Source of the DNA: Platynereis dumerilii
Taxonomy: Eukaryota > Annelida > Polychaeta > Phyllodocida > Nereididae
NCBI GenBank assembly: GCA_026936325.1
Contig: JAPTHN010000003.1
Location: 98,613,538-98,677,537, forward strand
Direction of reading: 5' to 3'
Length of the DNA stretch: 64,000 nt
Part shown: in pieces, positions 34,826-45,857 of the stretch
Position numbering within the stretch: the stretch's first letter is position 1
How the letters are laid out: each line of letters begins with the position of its first letter
Notes under the pieces: model-generated
The model's input: the letters and a program-made list of their open reading frames with translations, nothing else
What the model was told of the DNA's origin: nothing
The model's database searches: none
Program-made: the position numbers and the translations under genes

Positions 34826-36829
34826 AATGACGGGTCAGGAGTTAGAGTCAGGAGTAGGGGACAGGAGTTGGACTGTGAGTCGGGGACTGTGAGTCGGGCC
34901 TGTGAGTCAGGACTGTGAGTCAGGACTGCGAGTCAGGACTGCTAGTGAGGACTGTGAGTCTGGACTGTGAGTCGGACCTGTGAGTCAAGACTGTGAGTCG
35001 GGACTCTGAGTCAGGACTCTAAGTCGGTACTCTGAGTCGGGACTCTGATTCGGGTCTCTGAGTCGGGACAGGCCTGTGAATCAGGCCTGAGTCGGGTCAC
35101 TGAGTCAGGACTGTGAGTCGGACCTGAGAGTCGGGCCTGAGAGTCGGGCCTGAGAGTCAGACCTGTGAGTCGGGCCAGTGAGTCGGGCCAGTGAGTCGGG
35201 CCTCTGAGTCGGGACTCTGAGTCAGGACTCTGAGTCAGGACTCTGAGTCAGGACTCTGAGTCAGGACTGTGAGTCAGGACTGTGAGTCAGTACTCTGCTT
35301 CGGGACTGCAAGTCAGGACTGTGAGGCGGGACTGCAAGTCAGCACTGTGAGGCAGGACTCTGAGTTGGGACTGTGGGTCGGGACTCCAAGTCGGTACTCT
35401 GAGTCGGGACTCTGATTCGGGTCTCTGAGTCGGGACAGGCCTGTGAATCAGGCCTGAGTCGGGTCACTGAGTCAGGACTGTGAGTCGGACCTGAGAGTCG
35501 GGCCTGAGAGTCGGGCCTGAGAGTCAGACCTGTGAGTCGGGCCAGTGAGTCGGGCCAGTGAGTCGGGCCTCTGAGTCGGGACTCTGAGTCAGGACTCTGA
35601 GTCAGGACCCTGAGTCAGGACTCTGAGTCAGGACTGTGAGTCAGGACTGTGAGTCAGTACTCTGCTTCGGGACTGCAAGTCAGGACTGTGAGGCGGGACT
35701 GCAAGTCAGCACTGTGAGGCAGGACTCTGAGTTGGGACTGTGGGTCGGGACTGTGGGTTGGGACTGCAAGTCAGGACTCTGAGTCAGGACTCTGAGTCAG
35801 GCCTCTGAGTCAGGACTCTGAGTCAGGACTCTGAGTCAGGACTCTGAGTCAGGACTCTGAGTCAGGACTCTGAGTCAGGACTCTGAGTCAGGACTCTGAG
35901 TCAGGACTCTGAGTCAGGACTCTGAGTCAGGACTCTGAGTCAGGGCTCTGAGTCAGGACTCTGAGTCAGGACTCTGAGTCAGGACTCTGAGTCAGGACTC
36001 TGAGTCAGGACTCTGAGTCAGGACTCTGAGTCAGGACTCTGCGTCAGGACTCTGAGTCAGGACTCTGAGTCAGGACTCTGAGTCAGGACTCTGAGTCAGG
36101 ACTCTGCGTCAGGACTCTGAGTCAGGACTCTGAGTCAGGACTCTGAGTCAGGACTCTGAGTCAGGACTCACATGATGCAGGTGAGACGGTTTCACACTCC
36201 TACACAGGCTGGCCGCATATATTAGCATACATTAACCATATTTGGAAAGCTGTTCTGGCCGTTTCAGGTGACGGGGCCAGTGTACACTTCTGTCTAATGT
36301 TTATATACATATTGCAGTCTCAAATGACGGGTCAGGAGTTAGAGTCAGGAGTAGGGGACAGGAGTTGGACTGTGAGTCGGGGAGTGTGAGTCGGGGAGTG
36401 TGAGTCGGGGACTGTGAGTCAGGACTGTGAGTCAGGACTCTGAGTCAGGCCTGTGAGTCAGGACTCTGAGTCAGGACTCTGAGTCAGGACTCTGAGTCAG
36501 GACTGTGAGTCAGGACTCTGAGTCAGGACTGTGAGTCAGGACTGCGTCAGGACTGTGAGTCAGGACTCTGAGTCAGGACTCTGAGCCAGGACTCTGAGTC
36601 AGGCCTCTGAGTCAGGACTCTGAGTCAGGACTCTGAGTCAGGACTCTGAGTCAGGACTCTGAGTCAGGACTCTGAGTCAGGACTCTGAGTCAGGACTCTG
36701 AGTCAGGACTCTGAGTCAGGACTCTGAGTCAGGACTCTGAGTCAGGACTCTGAGTCAGGACTCTGAGTCAGGACTCTGAGTCAGGACTCTGAGTCAGGAC
36801 TCTGAGTCAGGACTCTGAGGCCGTGTTGA
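34826..36829 (+). repeat. GAGTC minisatellite with nested duplications
   Basis: Units are of the form GAGTC(A/G)GGACT(C/G)T, becoming a homogeneous GAGTCAGGACTCT run in 35768-36168 and 36590-36820. A block starting AAGTCGGTACTCTGAG recurs at 35021 and 35388, a higher-order step of 367 bp. The array is split at 36169-36360 by a copy of the unique border sequence. Most units contain TGAGTCA. Confidence 0.93.
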
Positions 36830-36979
36830 GTCTGAGGAAGGATTTGGCATCAGCAGTTGAACTCAGGAGTCTGAGTCCGGCATCAGAGAAAAGAGTCAGT
36901 GTCAGTACTGAGAGTCAGTAGTCTGAATTGTAGATCTGATCAGGAAGCTGACCAGGATTCAGAGTTGGAGTCATGGTTA

Positions 36980-37110
36980 GGAGTCAGAGTCCGCATGTGT
37001 CTGTCAGTCCGTCGGTTTGTTCCATCTGTCCATCCGTCCATTTGTCTGTCCGTTTACAGGCAAAGTTTAGCCCAGCTGTCCATCTGTCCATTTGTCTGTC
37101 AATTTACAGG
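36980..37110 (+). repeat. CTGTC/CCATC-rich low-complexity tract
   Basis: Degenerate GTCTGTC, CCATCTGTCC and CATTTGTCTGTC repeats, with a duplicated TTTACAGGCAAAGTTTAG block (37053 and 37103). Counterparts lie just before the 3' end of the other L elements (about 3788-3840 and 33410-33470). Confidence 0.8.
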
Positions 37111-38585
37111 CAAAGTTTAGTTGAAAGTAAAGGTAAATTCTTTGTAATTGTCCCTGATGACAATTACCGTGTTCTCTAGTTATTATTATTTTTCTACGGC
37201 CTTAAAATGATTTTTTAAATGCCAATTATGAGAAAAGTAATGGAGATACAACAAAAGTGATACAAGAGTGATATATGTTGGCTTGAGCCCTATCTTCAGA
37301 AGCTATTTCATGGCGGAATTACTTGTCAGTCTTGCGTAATTCCGGAAACTAATTTTAACATTCTGTAAACGGTTTCTCAGAAACTAAGAGAGATAGAGGC
37401 ATGAAATTTTTTTTCTAAATATTTTAGACAGTTATCCATTGCAGAAAGGAGCCTAAAGGAATTCCGTTGAAAAAATTCCAAGTTATGATTTTTTGAAAAA
37501 ACGGAATTCCGAAAAATGACATTCTAACCTCCAGAAAACAAGGAAGGAATGCTCAGATTAAGCTGAATTTACATGTGCATACAGCCCTACCCTAGTCTAA
37601 CAATATCACAAAATTTTGTTGTCATCGCATTAACGGTATGGGCGCTATGGCCTCACAAAAACGCAATTTTCAATCGCCGATATCTCCGTTTCTGTTAAAG
37701 CTACAGAAAAATTAAAAACATCATCAGAAAGTTCAGTTTCTCTTCTTTAAGATGGTGTATAGAACTTTACTGTAGCTTGTTTAGTATAGAATCGCGTCAG
37801 ACATTGAAAATTTCATGTCACTTTTTGGGCCTAGCAAAACCTTTTTTGCCCAAAAAAACTATGAAGCTCTTCATGGATGTTCATGAGTATTTTTTCTATG
37901 GTGCCCAATATGGGCCTGCATAATACTCTCAAAGGAAATTTTCCTACTTCAAGTCCTCTTTGCTTGACAATTTTTTTAATTTCAAAATTGAAACATTGAT
38001 TGCTCAGCTTCTGCTCATTCAAATTTCATGAAATTAACACCAAAAGATGCATAAAATTACTGCCTTTACTGTTCTCTAAGGGCATTTACCTATTACTAAT
38101 AGCCGATTCTACATATATCATTTGATATAATCAATTATATTTAATAAATGACAGATTCAATTAAGTTAAAAGTAATATGCCATAATGCTAATTTTTTACT
38201 CTATTTTTCCATATAAGCACAGCTCCATACCTCTTATGGTTTGTCTGCAACAAGCTGTTAGGGTTAGGGTTAGGGCTCAGTCAAAATGTATTGCTTTCAG
38301 GGTGGTACCATTGCTCACAACACACCTGGATGCATGCTAAGCGCTATATTACTCAATACATGGACCTCTGCACTTCTATGCACTAGATTGCAACGCAAGC
38401 CAAACTAACAACATGTCAACCATATCAGGCCTCGGAATGCAACAAGAGGGAAGCCAATGGAATGGAATGGGAGGGGAAGGGTAAGGAAGGGAAGGGAATG
38501 GAGGGGCAGGGAATGGAAGGCGAGGGAATATGGGGGAGGGGAATTCATATCTTAAAATTGCTGTGCAATTTTAATTATTCTCTAG

Positions 38586-39206
38586 TTGTTATTAAATTTG
38601 TTATTTGTATTTTAAGGATTGCTTTCCATATCTTACAGTGTTGAAATTTGGTTGCTTTACCAGAACTTGTTGTCTTAGATCATATGTTAGATTCTTTAAT
38701 TCATAATAGTCAGGTGAAAAGAGGGGAGACAAGTTGTACATAACTTTGAAGACATGTTCCAATAACTTTCTACAACGATTACTATAAAGTAAGTTTAAAT
38801 GAGCGTTATCCAGAAGCTGTGTGTATGAGTTGAGAAAATCATTTAAGACAGCCCGCAATGCCCTCTCTTGAATTTTTTCAAGTTTATATTCATTTCTGGA
38901 ACCACTCTCATGATATACCAATGAGCAATAGTTGAAATTTGTTAGGAAAAAACTACGCAATATCTTAAGTTTGCTTTCTTGATTTAATTGCTTAGTCAAT
39001 CTTCCAAGAATGTTTACTTGCTTGGCAGTCATTTTACACAGATTTGAGACATGTCTCTTTAGAGACAAATCCTTGTCAAGAGTGACACCAAATATTTTTA
39101 TAGAATCAGAGGGTTCGATATCAAAATTATCAATGTTGAAAACGATATTGCACATTGTTGTCTGCCAAAGTAGACATTCACTTTGCCATAAGAATGTCAC
39201 GATCAT
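38586..39206 (-). pseudogene. C-terminal fragment of a non-LTR retrotransposon reverse transcriptase
   Basis: A frame of about 200 codons (38601-39206, minus) reads as the region after the reverse-transcriptase core of a CR1/L2/Jockey-group LINE: a FGVTLDKDLSLKRHVSNL block, SKLKILRSFFLTNFNYCSLV, KLEKIQERALRAV and a final VRYGKQSLKYK. Family members normally continue with a G-P-x-x-W-N block. Here the frame stops at once and the rolling-circle cluster begins 16 bases further on (CTAG at 38585). Catalytic motifs are upstream and absent. It is a dead fragment, interrupted or truncated at the cluster border; its continuation could lie left of the window. Confidence 0.8.
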
Positions 39207-39239
39207 GTATTTATAAATAGATAAAGTTGATACACGAAA

Positions 39240-39374
39240 TCATTGATAATATACTATTATATCCACCCCCTTCCAATCCTTACAATTTGACGTCCATGGA
39301 ACAGGCAGATTTCTGTACCTGTACATTTCTAGCTAAAATAGTCATCAAATACCAAAGTTATAATATTTTAAAGA
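39240..39374. other. Unassigned spacer
   Basis: AT-rich sequence between the LINE fragment and the first R unit. No gene, RNA or repeat was recognised. Confidence 0.4.
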
Positions 39375-41600
39375 TGATATTCAAAAGCTAACTGAATGAC
39401 CCTGAGCATCGCAACCATAACATGTGCAATGCATTCAATGCAGGCATAACATATTTATCGCAACTGAATAACCAATTCTGATAAATGGAAGTGGTAGAAC
39501 TTTACAAGGATAACTTTTTAGCAACTGCATAAGCCTTGATAAGGCAGACTGGAATTGAGGCTAGCACTTTGCAGATGTTTCCATTAAAACACATTAAAGT
39601 TGGCCAGCACTTTACACTCAACAGACTTTAACAAGAAACAGGCATCACTGCAGTTGGCATTGATTGGTGATTAACTCTCTACCTTGGAGTGCTTGTTGCT
39701 CTGTCGACAGTAATCCTTGGAAAGTTTACAGTTAATGACCAAATTCCAGGAAAAGTTTTTTCCTTTTTCTCACTATTTCTTTTTCATTGTATTAGCTGAA
39801 ATAGATTGATTTTCTGAAAGAGCCCATGAGTCATTCTTCTAATTGGCCATTTGTCACTTTGCCCACTCTTGCTGTAATTTCAAATTTGCTATGCAATTTC
39901 AATGTGTCTACTGCTGCAATATATCAATAACTGGTCATTGTTTTGAGGTAAAATTGACCAATGGAGATATATTTGAAGATTAAACTTTTGGATGCTATTT
40001 TGGACCACCCCAGCACAGCAACAAAGGAGAAGAAGGTTGAAAATGTATCCACGTTAAGGGAGGATAAGCATTGGTGAAGTTAAAACTGTCATCTGTTATA
40101 TGAATGTTACCAGCCAATAGGACAAAAGCAGATATTTAAAGCACAATAACCTTGACTTTTCTTAACAAAATAGACACAGTTTATTTAAAACCTGTTTCAG
40201 CCAGACATAGAACTGAAAAATACTGTCACCAATCAAGGACGGTTTTTACAGAAAGTTTAAAATATTGTACAATCTTAGATGAGCTATTTGGAAAGTGAAG
40301 ATGAATAAGATATAAGATTAACACCACAGGTGATTGAGGGCTTTTCAGACTTTCTTGTGCTTAAAGGGGCCAAAAAATGTGCACATATAACTTTCCATAG
40401 TACCATATGCCTAATCAGGAAAAACAGGAAAGATGAGCCTGTTTCAAATCAACGTGGTCTGACTGTATTTATTGCGCCAGGAAAGAATTGCACAAAATTC
40501 CTTCCTGTTTCCCCATGCATCACTTCGTTCTGATACAAGATTGCGCCATGCACTGATTTAATATAGGTGACAGGCGCCATTATCGCAAGTGGCTGAATGA
40601 CAACATCGCAATCAGTGGCTCTATAGCGGTATAAAGCCAATATAAAGCCACTATAAATCACTTAGGAACTGTTTATACCAGTTAGAGAGCCTCATGGTAA
40701 AAGTATGGGTGATTGCATCCCAATTCCCCATTCAGATCAGTTCTTTTGCACCTCGTAAGTCATAGAAAATCCAGTTAGGTATCAAGAAGTAATGAATATG
40801 CATGCATGAGGGTCAGGTCATGAATATGGTAATAAAAGGTCATTCAGTGACCTACCATAATGAAGATGAAATCTATTTAGCAAAGAGGATACTTAACATA
40901 ATATCATATACAGCAAAGTTCTTTCTCACCGATTAACAAACCTGGCAGAAGAGATAGCTGACCTTCTTAATTTGTCATTGCCTTGGTCATCTCTTCTCAT
41001 CCCAGATCAATTTCCGATCACATTTCTCAGTTTGTCCGTTAGCAACATTCATCACTTCAGATCTTGAAGCTAAGTCCTGTGAAGCTCATTGGATCAAATG
41101 GAAAGTCAGGGATACAGGACACACTTACTCAGATTCAGAAGTCATCATATTACAAGCTGGGGTGAACTGACATGAGGACATGGTGGTGACATAGTGGAGT
41201 CTGAATTGAGGCCAGTAACGGATACGAACTAAATGAAGAATAGGACAACCTAAAGATCCTTCCATCCCGTCGACCAAAGCACATTGGGGAAATCAACAAC
41301 CGATGATTTGGTTTTTTATCTAACCCTTTCACATTTCTACCAGAGCCTATAGGCTCTGGTATTATAGTTCTACAGAGCCTCAGAAGAAGACACTCCAATG
41401 TTTACCAGGCATCTTTACTATTTTAAGGACTGGTGGAAACACATCTCAACGACCTCATCTGTTATTGCTAGATGATTTTTATCCATATATATATTCAAAT
41501 GTCAAAATTATGTTTATGTTGTGTGTGACACTAAAATAACTGGTATGAGGCAAGATTGAGCAACTTTAATGATGTATATTACCAAGGCAATGTCTTCAAT
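39375..41600. repeat. R unit, copy 1 (non-coding local repeat)
   Basis: Landmarks shared with copy 2 occur in the same order: AGCTAACTGAATGACCCTGAG (39390), AATTGAGGCTAGCAC (39551), GTTGGCATTGATTGGTGATTAACTC (39651), TTAGCTGAAATAGATTGATTTTC (39791), CATTATCGCAAGTGGC (40579), GTCATAGAAAATCCAGTTAGGTA (40759) and ATGAGGCAAGATTGAGCA (41545). It also has the TTTCCGATC block (41009) typical of copies 4-6. No open frame is conserved between copies, so it looks non-coding. Strand is arbitrary. Confidence 0.75.
41338..41361. repeat. Perfect 24-bp palindrome
   Basis: Arms TACCAGAGCCTA and TAGGCTCTGGTA meet without a loop. Not seen in the other R units. It could form a cruciform, but no function can be assigned. 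Confidence 0.9.
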
Positions 41601-42216
41601 TGTGCAACTCATTAAATGATTTACTTGATCAGTTTGATTGTCGTCTGTTTTCTTTCTGACAATCTCATAAATAAATCTATGTCTTTATGTGATTATTGAG
41701 ACTAAATATCAGATGATTTTTCATTAATTGGCTGAATTAAGCCATAGGTCTTGATTATAGAAATCAGATTTGCAGTCTTTAAGCTACACCAGCAGCTTTA
41801 AATTGAACAATTTACAGCTATACAGGCAGACAATATTACATTGAAATGCCATGTGAAATATCTCACCAGGAGAATTGGGACATGAATTGAGGAATAATAT
41901 TTAATGCTGCAAAATGTCAAACAAGACCAACTTATGACAAGGAAACATACCAAATTATCTGTAATTCACTTGATAGACAGAGCAATAAGACAGATATATT
42001 CATTCTGTGTAAATTCGAAAACATCAAGTGCAGTGAAATATTCATTAAATTATGAGTTTGTCAGGAGTCATTCTTCTTGTCAAGAGAATGTTGCTGTCAA
42101 AAATGCCACCTGCATAATAGATAAAAGCTGGCACCAACAGATTTATGATATACAAAGTGATTATAAGCCTACATATTCCTAAAAATAGACATCAAAGAGA
42201 CAGATATGAGATTTAA
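41601..42216. other. Unassigned AT-rich sequence between R units 1 and 2
   Basis: No recognisable gene, RNA or clear repeat. The 92-codon frame here (41904-42182) has no recognisable motifs and normal stop density around it. Confidence 0.4.
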
Positions 42217-44050
42217 ATCGAGTTCAAAAGCTGACTGAATGGCCCTGAGCATCACAACTATAACATGTGCACTCCATTCAACGCAAGCATAACATATTTC
42301 CAAAGCCGAAACTGAATAATTATATGCAATAGGCCTAGGCCTATAGGGCTATTTGATTATGATGCTGATAACTGGTGGCAGAATTTTACAAATATAGTAG
42401 CCCTACTATTTTGGTCTGTGGGAAAGTCAACTTGATGTCGGCCATCAAGCTTAATGAGTTAATGTGGCAGTTGAGGAGATGCTGAAAAAATATAACTAAC
42501 ACAAAGACTTTATAAAAACATTTTTATGCCAGTGACATCACAAAACTACATAGAATGTTCATGTTGAAACTTTTTAAGGTGTGTTTTTACGATGATCTCT
42601 AAAAGTTCCAACTAGTCTATCAAGAAAAGTCATGAATGCACGCCTTCATAACCAAATTATAACATGCCTAACTTTACTCTTTATAGACTACGAGAGGATG
42701 ACTGAAATTGAGGCCAGCACTTACACATACGAACGCCTCCGTTATAACTCATTTGAAGTTTGCCACCACTTTACACCACAACATACTTCAACGAGAAACG
42801 GAAATCATGAAGTTGGCATTGATCAGTCATTAACTCCCTGTCTAAGAGCGCTTGCTGCTCAGTCATGCTTGGAAAGTCTGCAGAACCAACTGCCAGGAAA
42901 CCAAACTGTTTTCTTTTTTCTTGCCTTTTCTTTTTTTTTTCTATATTAGCTGAGATAGATTGATTTTCTAGAATGGCCCAAAGAGTCGCTCTCCTAATTG
43001 CCCATTAGAGCAGGTCCATTTGTTGCTCTGCCTGCTCTTGTTGTGATTTCAAATTTAATACACAATCTCAATTTGTCTACTGCTGCAATATGTCAATGAC
43101 TGGTCAGTGGTCATTGGTTTTGAAGTCAAAAATAAAGAAGGGAGATATATTCAAAGATTTAATTGTTTTGGATGCTATTTTGGACCACCCCAAGAACCAT
43201 GGAAATGAAGGCTGAAAACTGATCCAGATTAATTAAGAGAGGATAAACATCAGTGAAATCACTCAGAACTGTCATCTGTTACATGAAGGTTACTAGCAAT
43301 AGGACAAGAGCAGAGATAAGGCACAATAGCCATGACTATTCTTCACGAAATAGACACAAATTATTTAAAACCTGCTTCAGCTGGACAGAACTGAAAAAAA
43401 AGGATGGTTTTTACTCAAAGTTTGAAATATTGAGCAATTATAAATGAGATATTTTGAAAGTGAAGATGCATAAAGTTTATAGAATTAATATCACAAGTGC
43501 TGGAGGGCTTTTCGACTGACTTATGCTTGAAGGTGTCACATGACTTTCCAAAGGACCATAAGCCTTACCAGGAAAGATTACCTTGTTTGAGTTATTATTT
43601 GACATATCAACAAGGTTTGGCAGTATTAATGCGCCAGCTAAATAATTTGCTCGAAATTTCCTTCCTGTGTCCCAATCACTCCTTCTAATACCAGATTGCG
43701 CCGCTGACTTAATATATAGGTGACAGTCGCCATTATCGCAAGTGGCAGAAAGACAGCGTTGCAATCAGTGGCTGCATGTATGGCTGTATAAAGCCAATAT
43801 AAATCACTTAGAAACTATTTATACCAGGTAGATACATGTAGCCCCATGGTAAAAGTATGGGTGACTGCCTGACATATTCCCATCTCAAAGTGATTCTGTT
43901 GCACCTCGTTACGTAAGTCACAGACAATCCCATTAGGTATTGGAAAGTAATGAATATGCATGCATGAAGGTCAGGTCATGAATATGGTAATAAAAGGCCA
44001 TCCAGTGACTATGTATAATGAGGATGAAATAGCAGAAAGGATACACTTAT
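42217..44050. repeat. R unit, copy 2
   Basis: Tandem relative of copy 1, offset about 2.8 kb. Landmarks: AAAGCTGACTGAATGGCCCTGAG (42222), AATTGAGGCCAGCAC (42706), AGTTGGCATTGATCAGTCATTAACTC (42810), TTAGCTGAGATAGATTGATTTTC (42946), CATTATCGCAAGTGGCAG (43731) and GTCACAGACAATCCCATTAGGTA (43917). Its right portion continues at about 45679 (ATGTCAAAATTCTGTTTCTG, ATGAGGCAAGATTGAGCA) after an expanded stretch (44275-45640). Confidence 0.75.
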
Positions 44051-44274
44051 CTGCACAAATAGGATTTTGGCAGAAGACCTCATAATTCAATCATGGTGAT
44101 AATTTAATTGAAGGTCAATTAGATCTCTGGAAGATTTGTGATAGAAAAATGCCAGGGGGTCGTATTTGGAGAGACAAAAGACATTGCTTCTGTTTAAAAG
44201 ATATTGCAGAAATTAAATTCGAAAGTATTTGGGGTGTGACGCATACTCTGAGCGTCAGAGATGGACTCATAGTT

Positions 44275-45200
44275 GCTTGTGACAATGTCTCTACTGCCAT
44301 TGTGTCTAATATCAAAAAATGCTTTTCAAAAGACTTTGGATATTCCAAATAGCACTTTGAGGATATTTGAAAAGGTCAAATATCCCCCAAGATGCTATTT
44401 GGATATTTCATCAGACCCTATTTCATCAGATGATATTCCATCTTAAGCTTTGGCTGACCGTATGGAGCTTTGGTAGACCGTATGGAGCTTTGGCAGACCG
44501 TATGGAGCTTTGGCAGCTGCCAATAATTCTCCGGGTCCTATTTTTGGTTCCAAAATATCCATCAGAGGGAGCTTCAACTTCAGAGGCCCTGGATACATGC
44601 TGCACTTCATTTACATTGAAGTGTAATCTTGTGTTGTAGAAGAGATGGCAGTGCATGACAGCCCAAAGTTCTAACAAATAGTATCCAAATAGTTCCCAAC
44701 CATGAGACACTATTTGGTCACTATTTGATGTAGAAGAGATGGCTGTCAATGCTTGTGACAATGTCTCTGCTGCCATTGTGTCTAATATCAAAAAGTACTT
44801 TTCCTAAGACTTTGGATATTCCAAAAAACACTATGAGGATATTTGAAAAGGTCAAATATCCTCCAAGACGCTATTTGGATATTTCATCAGAACCTATTTC
44901 ATCAGATGATATTCCATCTTAAGCTTTGGCTGACCGTATGGAGTTTTGGCAGACCGTATGGAGCTTTGGTAGCTGCCAATTATTCTCCGGGTCCTATTTT
45001 TCGTTCCAAAATATCCAGCAGAGGGGGCTTCAACTTCAGAGGCCCTGGATACATGCTGCACTTCATTTACATTGAAGTGCCCTCTTTTGTTGTAGAAGGG
45101 ATGGCAGTGCATGACAGCCCAAAGTTCTAACAAATAGTGTCCAAATAGTTCCTAACCATGAGACACTATTTGGTCACTATTTGATGTAGAAGAGATGGCT
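44275..45200. repeat. Two tandem copies of a 476-bp unit
   Basis: GACAATGTCTCT(A/G)CTGCC at 44281 and 44757 sets a period of 476. Both copies contain GGATATTTGAAAAGGTC with its inverse AAATATCC and a block of TATGGAGCTTTGG(C/T)AGACCG 20-mers (three in copy 1, fewer in copy 2). Copy-number difference inside the unit indicates slippage. Short open frames on both strands are a consequence of the repeat. Confidence 0.85.
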
Positions 45201-45640
45201 GTCAATATAATATGACAAAGTTTCTAACATAGCACATTAGAACTTTTGGAAAAGTTCAGTAGAAAATTTGGCTTGGTTGCACTTTTTGGATATTTCGTTA
45301 GGGATATTGGCAAAGTATGGTGAGGGGAGTAGATATTGTGACAAAGACCTATTTTAGTGTCTGGCATGCAAAAAGCAGCCCGATTTTCAAATTGGGCATG
45401 TAGATCTTTCGGCTGTAACAGTCAATATACTATGACAAAGTTTCTAACATAGCACATTAGAACTTTTGGAAAAGTTCAGTAGAAAATGTGGCTTGGTTGC
45501 ACTTTTTGGATATTTTGAGGGATATTGGCAAAGCATGGTGAGGGGAGTAGATATTGTGACAAAGACCTATTTTAGTGTCTGGCCTGCAAAAAGCAGCCCG
45601 ATTTGCAAATCGGGCTTGTAGACCTTTCGGCTGTAACAAT
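45198..45640. repeat. Two tandem copies of a 220-bp unit
   Basis: ATGACAAAGTTTCTAACATAG at 45212 and 45432 gives a period of 220. The copies are nearly identical through AAAAGCAGCCCGATTT. They follow directly on the 476-bp duplication and share its GGCTGTCAAT border, so both expansions may have one origin. Confidence 0.88.
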
Positions 45641-45857
45641 AGTCGCATACTAGCCTCGATTATCCATCTTTCAAAGTCAAAATGTCATTTATGTCAAAAT
45701 TCTGTTTCTGTCGTTGCATGCGACACGAAAATAGCAGATATGAGGCAAGATTGAGCATCTTTAAAGATATTAAGATGCTTCAAAAATATAGAGAAAATTC
45801 TGGATCAAAAGACAGCAACATAATCAGAACTTTCTGGCAAACTTGGTTTGTTAACAA

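Larger units (their letters stand above)
33527..37179 (+). mobile_element. L-family body without 5' palindrome, with 2-kb GAGTC array
   Basis: Follows CTAG at 33526 with a short TTATT-like tract and a body that is recognisably L type but more diverged. The 3' end has the L motif (37132-37142), hairpin (37144-37167) and CTAG (37176-37179). No L palindrome is free to pair with it. The segment just before the array (about 34671-34860) is repeated at 36168-36360, so the array and its border were duplicated with a step of 1497 bp. Confidence 0.78.
8263..38585 (+). mobile_element. G-family rolling-circle element, outermost, holding about 29 kb of nested elements
   Basis: The 5' palindrome ATGAATTCCCC-GTA-GGGGAATTCAT is at 8263-8287. 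The only unpaired G-type 3' end downstream closes at 38585: body about 37180-38585, opening with TTCTACGGCCTTAAAATG, with a TTAGGG run near 38258, G/A-rich tract 38450-38540, G motif (38538-38548), hairpin AAAATTGC-TGT-GCAATTTT (38554-38572) and CTAG (38582-38585). Everything between is other elements. The pairing rests on bracket logic, so an alternative partner outside the window cannot be excluded. Confidence 0.62.

Noticed and set aside
31905-36829. CRISPR-like appearance of regularly spaced repeats
   Set aside because: There are no unique spacers: the whole unit is repeated head to tail at 13-15 bp, as in a eukaryotic minisatellite.
41904-42182. 92-codon open frame
   Set aside because: No motif, not conserved in the sister R unit, length expected by chance in AT-rich DNA.
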